DNA of 5,814 nucleotides from an uncultured bacterium (lineage in GTDB: Bacteria; Cyanobacteriota; Vampirovibrionia; Gastranaerophilales; Gastranaerophilaceae). The stretch is from NCBI GenBank assembly GCA_945833895.1, contig CAMAGQ010000102.1, forward strand, positions 1-5,814. The letters are read 5' to 3'. The notes under the pieces are model-generated. The model saw nothing but the letters and a program-made list of their open reading frames with translations, did no database searches and was not told where the DNA came from. Position 1 is the first letter of the stretch. Each line of letters starts with the position of its first letter. The translations under genes were made by a program, and so were the position numbers. Shown here piece after piece: positions 1 to 5,809 of the stretch.

Positions 1-15
1 AGTTGGTAGCAACAT
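1..15 (-). CDS. Possible start of a downstream gene, cut by the window edge
   Basis: On the minus strand an ATG lies at 15-13 and opens a frame reading M-L-L-P-T before the window ends. It is preceded by a purine-rich AAGGGG three bases upstream (the sequence reads AAGGGGTAAATG), a plausible but close ribosome binding site, and by a candidate promoter at 42-70. Only five codons are visible, so no product can be named and the frame could close just outside the window. The same ATG-containing repeat also occurs at 62-83, where its ATG gives only a six-codon frame (MLLPTA, then TAG), which weakens the case that this ATG is a true start. Confidence 0.22.
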
Positions 16-22
16 TTACCCC
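1..22. repeat. 22-bp direct repeat, copy 1 (contains a dyad)
   Basis: This copy matches 62-83 at 21 of 22 positions; the only difference is G at 9 against A at 70. It contains an imperfect dyad, GGTAG at 5-9 and TTACC at 16-20 with six bases between, where the mismatched pair would be a G-U wobble in RNA. The copy touches the window edge, so the repeat may extend further left. The repeat start positions are 61 bp apart. Confidence 0.8.
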
Positions 23-41
23 TTACCCCCCAAAAGACCAA

Positions 42-70
42 AGTATAGCAAATCCCTAGGCAGTTGGTAA
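42..70 (-). promoter_or_regulatory. Candidate extended -10 promoter reading leftward after deoC
   Basis: On the minus strand TATACT (47-42) is preceded by TGC, giving an extended -10 element TGnTATACT. Exactly 17 bases upstream lies TTACCA (70-65), matching four of six bases of TTGACA. The predicted start would be near 35, about 20 bases before the ATG at 15. The -35 falls inside repeat copy 2 and the start codon inside repeat copy 1, so a repressor binding the repeats could control it. This is inferred from sequence only. Confidence 0.4.
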
Positions 71-83
71 CAACATTTACCCC
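62..83. repeat. 22-bp direct repeat, copy 2 (perfect GGTAA-N6-TTACC dyad)
   Basis: This is the second copy of the repeat seen at 1-22. It carries a perfect 5-bp dyad, GGTAA at 66-70 and TTACC at 77-81, and an overlapping GTTG-N4-CAAC dyad at 63-74. It covers the last Gly codon and the TAA stop of deoC, so at least part of it is under coding constraint. The unit could be an operator, a short dispersed repeat common in this genome, or the trace of a local duplication. Confidence 0.8.
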
Positions 84-733
84 TCCGAGATGATTTTTAC
101 TCCGGAACTTGTGCCAAGTCGTACCGCACCGGCTTTTATCATGTTTAGTGCGGCTTCTTTGTCGCGAATTCCGCCTGATGCCTTCACTTGCAGACCCGCA
201 AAATTCACTGTTTGGTACATAAGTTCAACATCTTCGGCTTTTGCTCCGACGCCGCCTTTTACAAATCCTGTTGAGGTTTTGACAAAATCTGCTCCGCCTT
301 TTATTGCACATTCGCAAGCGTATTTGATTTCGTCTTTTTCAAGCAGGTCTGTTTCAAGTATAACTTTCAAATTATGACCTTGGCAGGCTGCTTTTATTTG
401 TTTGATTTCGTCGACGATAAATTCGGTTTCTTTGTCTTTAACTTTTGTCACGTTGATAACCATGTCGATTTCGTCGGCACCGTCTTTTATTGCATTAATT
501 GTTTCAAAAATCTTTGTTTCTGTGGTGTTCGCTCCGAGCGGAAAACCTATTACCGTAACGACTTTTACGTCTGAATTTTTGAGGTTTTCTTTTGCCAATT
601 TAACGTAGCAGGGATTTATGCAAACCCCGAGGAAATTATTTGCCTTTGCTTCGTCAAAAAGTTTGAGCAAATCTTCTTTTTTTGCATCTTGTTTTAATAA
701 AGTATGTTCAATATAGTTGTTTAAATTATCCAT
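77..733 (-). CDS. deoC: Deoxyribose-phosphate aldolase
   Basis: This 218-residue protein is a complete class I aldolase that splits 2-deoxy-D-ribose 5-phosphate into glyceraldehyde 3-phosphate and acetaldehyde in the cytoplasm, the last step of deoxynucleoside breakdown. It has the usual length of the short bacterial DeoC type, a single TIM barrel. The family marks are in order: IEHTLL at 8-13, where most members have IDHTLL; VCINPCYV at 37-44; EIDMVINV at 88-95 with the catalytic Asp90; ADFVKTSTGF at 148-157 with Schiff-base Lys152; and VKASGGIR at 183-190 with the second active-site Lys184. The start is supported by GAGGGG five bases upstream of ATG. It lies 23 nt after atpC and is probably co-transcribed with atpD-atpC, although its function is unrelated. 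No deoxynucleoside kinase, phosphorylase or phosphopentomutase gene is visible beside it. The stop overlaps repeat copy 2. Confidence 0.96.
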   Translation of the reverse strand: MDNLNNYIEHTLLKQDAKKEDLLKLFDEAKANNFLGVCINPCYVKLAKENLKNSDVKVVTVIGFPLGANTTETKIFETINAIKDGADEIDMVINVTKVKDKETEFIVDEIKQIKAACQGHNLKVILETDLLEKDEIKYACECAIKGGADFVKTSTGFVKGGVGAKAEDVELMYQTVNFAGLQVKASGGIRDKEAALNMIKAGAVRLGTSSGVKIISEG

Positions 734-756
734 TTTAGCCCCTCAAATACGTTTTA

Positions 757-1149
757 TTACTTAGATAATTTTGCTTTTAATCTTGCTTCTGCTCTTGCGA
801 TTGCTGCTTCTGCACGTTTTGCCTCCATTCTGGCTTCAGCGTTACGAAGTCGTCTTTTTGCTCTTTCAAGAGCATCTCTTGCCCTTGCTTCATCAATTTC
901 TTCATCGGATTCGGCAAGTGTTGTAAGTATCAAGCATTCATTGTCTTTGAATTGAAGTATTCCGCCCATTGTCGTAAACTGTTTTGTTTCATCGCCTACG
1001 ACAGCACGGGTAACGCCGATATCAAGCGAACTCATCACAGGAATATGTCCTTTTAGGATACCGAACTCACCGTCTATACCTTTTGTATAGATGGCATCAA
1101 CTTCGCCTTCAAAAACAACTTTTTCTTGAGTGATAATTTTTAGATTCAT
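757..1149 (-). CDS. atpC: F1F0 ATP synthase epsilon subunit
   Basis: This 130-residue protein is the epsilon subunit of the F1 central stalk, which links gamma to the c-ring and can restrain ATP hydrolysis (called atpE in cyanobacterial naming). Residues 1-82 form the beta-sandwich domain, with the family motif GEFGILKGHIPVMSSL at 27-42 and a hydrophobic LILTTLAE strand at 73-80. Residues 83-130 form the C-terminal helical hairpin, rich in Ala, Glu and Arg. IDEARA at 85-90 fits the I(L)DxxRA ATP-binding motif known from Bacillus epsilon. AEARMEAK (104-111) and AEARLKAK (120-127) look like an internal helix repeat. The ATG is three bases after the atpD stop, and its GAGGAG Shine-Dalgarno lies in the last codons of atpD, so translation is probably coupled and the two subunits made together. 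Confidence 0.97.
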   Translation of the reverse strand: MNLKIITQEKVVFEGEVDAIYTKGIDGEFGILKGHIPVMSSLDIGVTRAVVGDETKQFTTMGGILQFKDNECLILTTLAESDEEIDEARARDALERAKRRLRNAEARMEAKRAEAAIARAEARLKAKLSK

Positions 1150-1152
1150 AAA

Positions 1153-2562
1153 TTACTCCTCAATAGATTTTGCTTTTTCAACGGCTTCATCAATAGTTCC
1201 AACCATATAGAAGGCTTGTTCAGGCAAATCATCGTGCTTACCTTCGATAATTTCTTTGAAACCTCTGATTGTATCTTCTATTTTAACGTATTTACCTTTG
1301 ATACCTGAGAATTGTTCGGCAACAAAGAACGGTTGAGATAAGAATTTTTGAATTTTTCTTGCTCTGTTAACTGTTTCTTTATCGGCTTCTGACAATTCAT
1401 CCATACCCAAAATCGCAATGATGTCTTGTAATTCTTTGTATTTTTGAAGTATTTCAAGAACCTTACGGGTTACGTTGTAGTGTTCTTCACCGATAACGTT
1501 CGGGTCTAAGGCTCTTGAGTTTGATTCAAGCGGGTCAACCGCAGGATAAATACCCAAAGATGCAATGTTTCTTGATAATACGGTAGAAGCATCAAGGTGA
1601 GAGAATGTCGTTGCCGGAGCCGGGTCAGTCAAGTCGTCGGCAGGAACGTAAATTGCCTGAACTGATGTAATAGAACCGTCTTTGGTTGATGTAATTCTTT
1701 CTTGAAGTTCACCCATTTCAGTTGCAAGTGTCGGTTGATAACCAACCGCAGATGGTACACGTCCTAACAGGGCAGAAACTTCTGAACCTGCTTGAGTAAA
1801 TCTGAAAATGTTATCAATAAACAGCAACACGTCTTGTTTTGAGTAATCTCTGAAGTATTCAGCCGCAGTGAGTGCTGAAAGCCCGACTCTCATTCTTGCT
1901 CCGGGCGGTTCGTTCATCTGACCGTAAACCAGACCAACTTTATCAAGAACTCCGCTTTCTTTAAACTCGTTCCAAAGGTCGTTACCTTCACGGGTTCTTT
2001 CGCCGACACCGCCGAATACGGAAACGCCGTTGTGTGCCATTGCAATATTGTGAATCAATTCTTGGATAAGAACTGTTTTACCAACGCCCGCACCGCCGAA
2101 CAGACCGATTTTACCGCCCTTTTGGTAAGGTTGCAGCAAGTCGATTGCTTTAATACCTGTTTCAAGGATTTCAATATCCGTGTTTTGGTCGGTTAGTTTT
2201 GGAGATTCACGGTGGATTGGCAAGTAGGTATCTGCTTTTACTTCACCCATGTTATCAACAGCATCGCCGACAACGTTTAGAATTCTGCCTAAGATTGCTT
2301 TTCCTACAGGAATTTTTATCGGTTCGCCAGTGTTAATAACTTTCATTCCGCGTCTTAAACCGTCAGTTGATGACATTGCAACGGTTCTAACTTTGTTTGA
2401 GCCAAGCATTTGTTGAACTTCTGCTACAATTTTTTCCCCGTTGTCATTGTAAATATTCAATGCGGTATAAATCCCCGGTAACTCCCCTGCCGGAAATTCT
2501 ACGTCAATAACCGGCCCGATAATTTTTGTGATTAAGCCCTCTGCAGTTAATGTTTCCATCAT
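1153..2562 (-). CDS. atpD: F1F0 ATP synthase beta subunit
   Basis: This 469-residue protein is the catalytic beta subunit of F1 (called atpB in cyanobacteria and plastids), which makes ATP from ADP and phosphate on the inner face of the membrane. An N-terminal beta-barrel (about 8-85) is followed by the nucleotide-binding domain: Walker A GGAGVGKT at 156-163 with Lys162, catalytic Glu188 and Arg189 in GERTREGND (187-195), and Walker B LLFID ending at Asp250. The alpha/beta signature PAVDPLESNS is at 340-349. The C-terminal helical domain has DELSEAD at 388-394, which contacts gamma. The length is normal and no key residue is missing. Two ATGs stand in tandem; the GAGAGG Shine-Dalgarno is two bases from the first and five from the second, so the protein may really start at Met2 (468 residues). 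The gene upstream is a sugar kinase and not atpG or atpA, so the beta-epsilon pair is separate from the other subunit genes. Confidence 0.98.
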   Translation of the reverse strand: MMETLTAEGLITKIIGPVIDVEFPAGELPGIYTALNIYNDNGEKIVAEVQQMLGSNKVRTVAMSSTDGLRRGMKVINTGEPIKIPVGKAILGRILNVVGDAVDNMGEVKADTYLPIHRESPKLTDQNTDIEILETGIKAIDLLQPYQKGGKIGLFGGAGVGKTVLIQELIHNIAMAHNGVSVFGGVGERTREGNDLWNEFKESGVLDKVGLVYGQMNEPPGARMRVGLSALTAAEYFRDYSKQDVLLFIDNIFRFTQAGSEVSALLGRVPSAVGYQPTLATEMGELQERITSTKDGSITSVQAIYVPADDLTDPAPATTFSHLDASTVLSRNIASLGIYPAVDPLESNSRALDPNVIGEEHYNVTRKVLEILQKYKELQDIIAILGMDELSEADKETVNRARKIQKFLSQPFFVAEQFSGIKGKYVKIEDTIRGFKEIIEGKHDDLPEQAFYMVGTIDEAVEKAKSIEE

Positions 2563-2608
2563 GACCTCTCTTTTTATATAAATTTAAAAATCTTCTTATT
2601 ACATTGCT

Positions 2609-2637
2609 ATTATACAACAAGAAAAATTTTTATATAA
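2609..2637 (-). promoter_or_regulatory. Candidate promoter of the atpD-atpC-deoC unit
   Basis: On the minus strand there is a perfect TATAAT (2614-2609). The hexamer 17 bases upstream is TTATAT (2637-2632), a weak -35, with an A-run and T-run in the spacer. The predicted start near 2602 would leave a leader of about 40 bases before atpD. The site lies between the terminator at 2714-2753 and the atpD start, where a separate promoter would be needed. The remaining intergenic sequence (2640-2713) is AT-rich and shows no clear operator. Confidence 0.55.
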
Positions 2638-2713
2638 CTCTTTGATGTCAGAAAATTTAATTATGCTTAATAGATTTGAGTTCGCATATCATTTGAAACG
2701 GGTACTATAAATA

Positions 2714-2753
2714 CAAAAAACAACGGGCATTTTTTTATTAAATATCCGTTGTT
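2714..2753 (-). terminator. Rho-independent terminator of the ROK kinase gene
   Basis: On the minus strand AACAACGG (2753-2746) pairs perfectly with CCGTTGTT (2726-2719). The helix can continue inward through a G-U pair, one C-A mismatch and four A-T pairs to an AT-rich loop. The distal arm runs straight into TTTTTT (2720-2715). The hairpin begins 47 bases after the TAA of the kinase gene, the right place for its terminator, and it insulates the atp unit from read-through. On the plus strand the following sequence has no comparable T-run. Confidence 0.85.
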
Positions 2754-2800
2754 CTTGTAATATTATTTTTAAATTATTCTTGCAAATCGAAGGGCTGTTG

Positions 2801-3754
2801 TTAGCCTTCTACAAGCATACTTGCTCCGATTACACCTGCTGAATTCCCAAGTTGAGCAGGTACGATTTCTACAGAATTTCCTGCAATTACCATTGCTCTT
2901 TCTTTAATTGTTTTTCTGATAGGTTCAAGAAGTAAGTCGCCTGCTTCTGCAACACCGCCGCCGATGATTACTTTTTCAGGGTTAAGCAGGTTGATTACGC
3001 TAACCAAACCAATACCGATGTAACCGCCGATAATTTCAAAAATTCTTTTCGCAACAGGGTCGCCTGCTTCTGCGGCTTTTGCAACGATATATGGAGTAAT
3101 TTCGCCGTCAACGCCTGCCATTTCTCTGAATTTTGTAGACTTTCCGCCTTTCAGGTATTCTTGAGCCATAGCAACGATAGAAGGACCTGAAGCAAACGCT
3201 TCTAAACATCCAGTGTCACCGCATCCGCAAATAGGGCCGTCGTGCATTTGTAGTTTAATATGACCGATTTCACCTGCTGCGTTTGCTGCTCCGCGAACTA
3301 ACTGACCGTTAATTACAAGACCTGAACCGATACCTGTTCCGACTGTAATACATACAAAGTTTTCGCAACCTTTTCCGGCTCCGAATTTCAATTCGCCAAG
3401 TGCTGCACATCTTACGTCGTTATCAATTCTTGTAGGAATGTGGAATTCATCTTCAATCATCTTTGCGATAGGAACGTTAACCCACCCCGGAATGTTCGGT
3501 GCTAATTTTACAACGCCTGTTTTGTAATCAACTTGTCCCGGAAAATCAAACCCGATACCTTGAATATCCGTAGTTTTTGTATTTGTTTCTCTCATCAAGT
3601 CTTTGATTGCCTGTTTAATATTGTTAACAGTGTATTCGTAACCCATTTGAGCATAAGTCGGAACACTGTTTGAATAAATAATTTTACCTTTGTCGTCTAC
3701 AAGTGCAATCTTAACGTTAGTTCCGCCGACGTCAATACCAATTCTTTTTCCCAT
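2801..3754 (-). CDS. glcK: ROK-family sugar kinase, probably glucokinase
   Basis: This 317-residue protein is probably a cytoplasmic ATP-dependent glucokinase that makes glucose 6-phosphate for glycolysis. The ASKHA fold is marked by the first phosphate loop DVGGTNVK (8-15) and the second TVGTGIGSGLV (137-147). DND at 111-113 carries the likely catalytic base Asp113. GEIGH (161-165) supplies sugar-contacting Glu162 and His165. The ROK zinc site CGCGDTGCLE (176-185) has Cys176, Cys178 and Cys183. KVIIGGGV (261-268) is a typical C-terminal loop. There is no N-terminal helix-turn-helix, so it is a kinase and not a ROK repressor of the NagC or Mlc type. AGAGGG six bases upstream supports the ATG. 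It is a single-gene unit, closed by a terminator and divergent from the 601-residue gene. Sugar preference cannot be proven from sequence; mannose, fructose or N-acetyl sugars are possible. Confidence 0.92.
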   Translation of the reverse strand: MGKRIGIDVGGTNVKIALVDDKGKIIYSNSVPTYAQMGYEYTVNNIKQAIKDLMRETNTKTTDIQGIGFDFPGQVDYKTGVVKLAPNIPGWVNVPIAKMIEDEFHIPTRIDNDVRCAALGELKFGAGKGCENFVCITVGTGIGSGLVINGQLVRGAANAAGEIGHIKLQMHDGPICGCGDTGCLEAFASGPSIVAMAQEYLKGGKSTKFREMAGVDGEITPYIVAKAAEAGDPVAKRIFEIIGGYIGIGLVSVINLLNPEKVIIGGGVAEAGDLLLEPIRKTIKERAMVIAGNSVEIVPAQLGNSAGVIGASMLVEG

Positions 3755-3873
3755 TTTTTTCCCTCTTCTTATTTACACTAATTATTTATAACTCTTTTAA
3801 ATAACACGGTGCTATATGATTTTATTAAATCGCAACAAAAAACCATGCTATGTTTCTATCATAACCCAAAAAT

Positions 3874-3902
3874 AGTATAATTAAATTTATTAACTTTTGT
3901 AA
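3874..3902 (-). promoter_or_regulatory. Candidate promoter of the ROK kinase gene
   Basis: On the minus strand TATACT (3879-3874) matches five of six -10 bases, and TTACAA (3902-3897) stands 17 bases upstream as a weak -35. It would give a leader of about 110 bases. A second option is TTGTTG with TATAGC 16 bases downstream, about 3812-3839. The region is very AT-rich, so chance matches are likely. The rest of 3755-3870 shows only a short GATTT-TATT-AAATC dyad and no recognisable riboswitch. Confidence 0.3.
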
Positions 3903-3921
3903 CAAAATACGTGTAATTTAT

Positions 3922-3949
3922 TAAAGAAAAATAGTAAAAATGCCGATAA
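3922..3949 (+). promoter_or_regulatory. Candidate sigma-28 (FliA/SigD) promoter of the 601-residue gene
   Basis: GCCGATAA at 3942-3949 is an exact copy of the eight-base -10 element known for enterobacterial FliA promoters. TAAAG at 3922-3926 supplies the -35; the 16-base gap between TAAA and GCCGATAA is within the 14-16 range described for Bacillus SigD and one more than in E. coli. Transcription would start near 3956, leaving about 48 bases before the ATG at 4004. The GC-rich GCCG stands out in an otherwise very AT-rich spacer. A vegetative TATAAG at 3970-3975 is also present but lacks a -35. Confidence 0.6.
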
Positions 3950-4003
3950 CAGACATGTATACCTCAAAGTATAAGTTACGAAAACTATTTTGAAAGGAAA
4001 ACA

Positions 4004-5809
4004 ATGGGTTTAGCAGCATCACAAGCAAGATTATTAACCATAACTGCCAGAAAAGCAGATTGTGAGTTCACGTCTATGGCTTTGTCGCATCAAAAACTTG
4101 CATTGGCGAGAGACATGGAAACTGTTTCTGACACTTATCAAAATGCTTTGAGTCAAACAAAATTAGTTTACGATTACTATGGAACCGGTGCAACAAACAT
4201 GGCTCTTGACTATGATTTACTTATGACACCTTCCATTTATAACGATTATTATCCGAAAACTGTTACCGATGCTAACAATAGAGTAATCTTAAATTCTTCA
4301 CTTGCAGCAGCGGCAAGAGCGGCAGGTATTCCTGCTGAAGGTCTTACAGGAACTCCGTCAAGCACGGTTCGTAACGCATTTATTGAAGCACTTGCTGCAG
4401 AAAGCGTTATTACCCCGGGTAAAGCAGCTGCAATTGAAGCCGTAACCTACGCAAATACTATCGGTTTTGGATCAACTAAAAATGTAAGTTTCGGATTAAC
4501 AGAAGTTACTTATGATGAATTAGTCAATTTAATTACCGCATCAACCGGCGATACCTCAACATTTGACTTTGGGTTGACTTTCGCAGTTCAGGAAGGAGAT
4601 GCCGGCGGAAATGATTACCTTGACAGTAACGGACTTGGCGGCAGCGGTATGCGTGTTGATGTTTATAACGCAAGCGGTAATAAAAATGCTACTTACGACA
4701 ATATGAATGAAGACGGCAGTATTACATTAAAAGACTTGTTGAGTAATGAAACTCAGTATGTATGGACTCTTTCCAGCCCTAAAGGTGCTGCTACTTCTAT
4801 TACAGAAGTTGCTCACTTGCAAAGAGTAATATGCGGTGCTGAAGGTCAAGAAACATCTTTCACTGACTACCTTGTAGAAATGTTTGGCAGTGTTCTTGGT
4901 GGCGTAAAAGCTAATGAAGCAGCCTTACAATATGCGGCAAACGCAATATACGATATTATTTATCCGAATTCCAATGTTCAACAAATTGCAACAGAACTTA
5001 TTCAAAAACACCCTGACTATGTAACAGGTGGTCGTCATGACCGTGAACATGGCGATAGAGGTGAAGATAATAAAACTTTCCGTGATGCGATAGATGAAGC
5101 ATCTGCAGGAACATACTGGAAATGGAAGAAGAATACAGCTGATACCGTTTCTCAAAGAGCATTTTCATCACTTGGTACGTATGCATCCTATTGCGGAGAT
5201 GCAGGAAACGGCGGTAACAAACACAGTGCTGCAGTTAACTTGAATACCTTAACTCAAGCATTTTTAACAGCATTTGTTGAATATCAGGAAGGTATTGATC
5301 AATCATCATACCAGTACAATAGAGGTTCTCGCGGAGATACCGTATTCTATGATCCTAAACGCAGTGATTTCAAATTTACCATTGCAACACAAACCGAAGT
5401 TGACAGCGATGAAGATAATTTGTACGCAAACTTCTACGATGCACTATTCAACCAAATCTGTATGAATGGCTGGACTGAAAATGACCAGATTGAAAACGTT
5501 GAATATATGACCGATTTATTCAAAAACGGACTTGCGTTTATTTCATCAATTGCGGAAGACGGATACTATTATCAGGGTTCATACACAACAGACCGTGCGA
5601 TTTTAGAGGTAACTGATGATAACGCAATCGCTATTGCTGAGGCTAAATATAATACTGAAAAAGCAAAAATTGAACACAAAGAAGATACTATAGATATGCG
5701 GATGAAAAATCTTGATACAGAAATTTCATCACTAACAACCGAATACGAAACAGTAAAACAGGTTATATCAAAATCTGTAGAAAAATCATTTAAACGCTAC
5801 GAAGCATAG
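4004..5809 (+). CDS. Uncharacterised protein with flagellar-axial-like terminal helices
   Basis: The function of this 601-residue protein is unknown. It recalls, unverified, a recurrent hypothetical family of gut Gastranaerophilales starting with MGLAASQAR. No signal peptide or membrane helix is visible. Residues 1-58 look like a long helix rich in Ala, Ser, Gln and Leu. Residues 100-150 are Ala-rich and probably helical. Residues 185-260 are Gly/Asn/Asp-rich and probably beta or loop, with one EF-hand/dockerin-like loop at 233-244 (Asn233, Asn235, Asp237, Gly238, Ile240, Asp244). A charged His/Asp stretch lies at 344-356. Residues 473-525 form a mixed segment with Cys486 and several aromatics. 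Residues 541-598 form a long amphipathic coiled coil. Paired N- and C-terminal helices around a variable middle are the plan of flagellin and hook-associated proteins, but no ANN-type rod/hook motif or flagellin signature is seen. AAAGGA five bases upstream supports the ATG. The sigma-28-like promoter suggests co-expression with motility genes. It is monocistronic as far as visible; only five bases follow its TAG. Confidence 0.9.
   Translation: MGLAASQARLLTITARKADCEFTSMALSHQKLALARDMETVSDTYQNALSQTKLVYDYYGTGATNMALDYDLLMTPSIYNDYYPKTVTDANNRVILNSSLAAAARAAGIPAEGLTGTPSSTVRNAFIEALAAESVITPGKAAAIEAVTYANTIGFGSTKNVSFGLTEVTYDELVNLITASTGDTSTFDFGLTFAVQEGDAGGNDYLDSNGLGGSGMRVDVYNASGNKNATYDNMNEDGSITLKDLLSNETQYVWTLSSPKGAATSITEVAHLQRVICGAEGQETSFTDYLVEMFGSVLGGVKANEAALQYAANAIYDIIYPNSNVQQIATELIQKHPDYVTGGRHDREHGDRGEDNKTFRDAIDEASAGTYWKWKKNTADTVSQRAFSSLGTYASYCGDAGNGGNKHSAAVNLNTLTQAFLTAFVEYQEGIDQSSYQYNRGSRGDTVFYDPKRSDFKFTIATQTEVDSDEDNLYANFYDALFNQICMNGWTENDQIENVEYMTDLFKNGLAFISSIAEDGYYYQGSYTTDRAILEVTDDNAIAIAEAKYNTEKAKIEHKEDTIDMRMKNLDTEISSLTTEYETVKQVISKSVEKSFKRYEA

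Noticed and set aside
56..76. Six-codon frame MLLPTA on the minus strand, with its ATG directly after the deoC stop and GGAGGGG just upstream
   Set aside because: It is very short and is explained by the repeat copying an ATG. It resembles no known leader peptide and has no attenuator-like hairpin behind it.
1..83. The two 22-bp repeats as the end of a CRISPR array
   Set aside because: Only two copies are visible, they differ by one base, and the right copy covers the last codon and stop of deoC. The 39-bp interval holds a promoter-like sequence. A leftward array cannot be excluded without more sequence, but nothing supports it.
90..608. Open frames on the plus strand opposite deoC
   Set aside because: They lie antisense to a gene with a full set of catalytic residues, have low-complexity Ser/Phe-rich translations, and lack ribosome binding sites.
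2654..2678. AT-rich imperfect dyad upstream of the atpD promoter
   Set aside because: Only about 8 of 11 arm positions match and the sequence is almost all A and T, as expected by chance in this spacer.
2719..2753. The terminator hairpin acting in both directions
   Set aside because: On the plus strand the stem is followed by CTTGTAATATT and not a T-run, and no plus-strand gene lies upstream.
3970..3975. TATAAG as a vegetative -10 for the 601-codon gene
   Set aside because: No acceptable -35 stands 16-18 bases upstream, and the GCCGATAA element nearby is a much closer match to a defined promoter class.
4004..4066. Signal peptide at the N-terminus of the 601-residue protein
   Set aside because: There is no Lys/Arg-rich start followed by an uninterrupted hydrophobic core; charged and polar residues (Arg9, Arg16, Lys17, Asp19) break the segment.
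4925..5465. Short frames inside the 601-codon gene on both strands
   Set aside because: They overlap a continuous long frame, have no ribosome binding sites, and give Cys/His-rich or unstructured translations typical of shadow frames.
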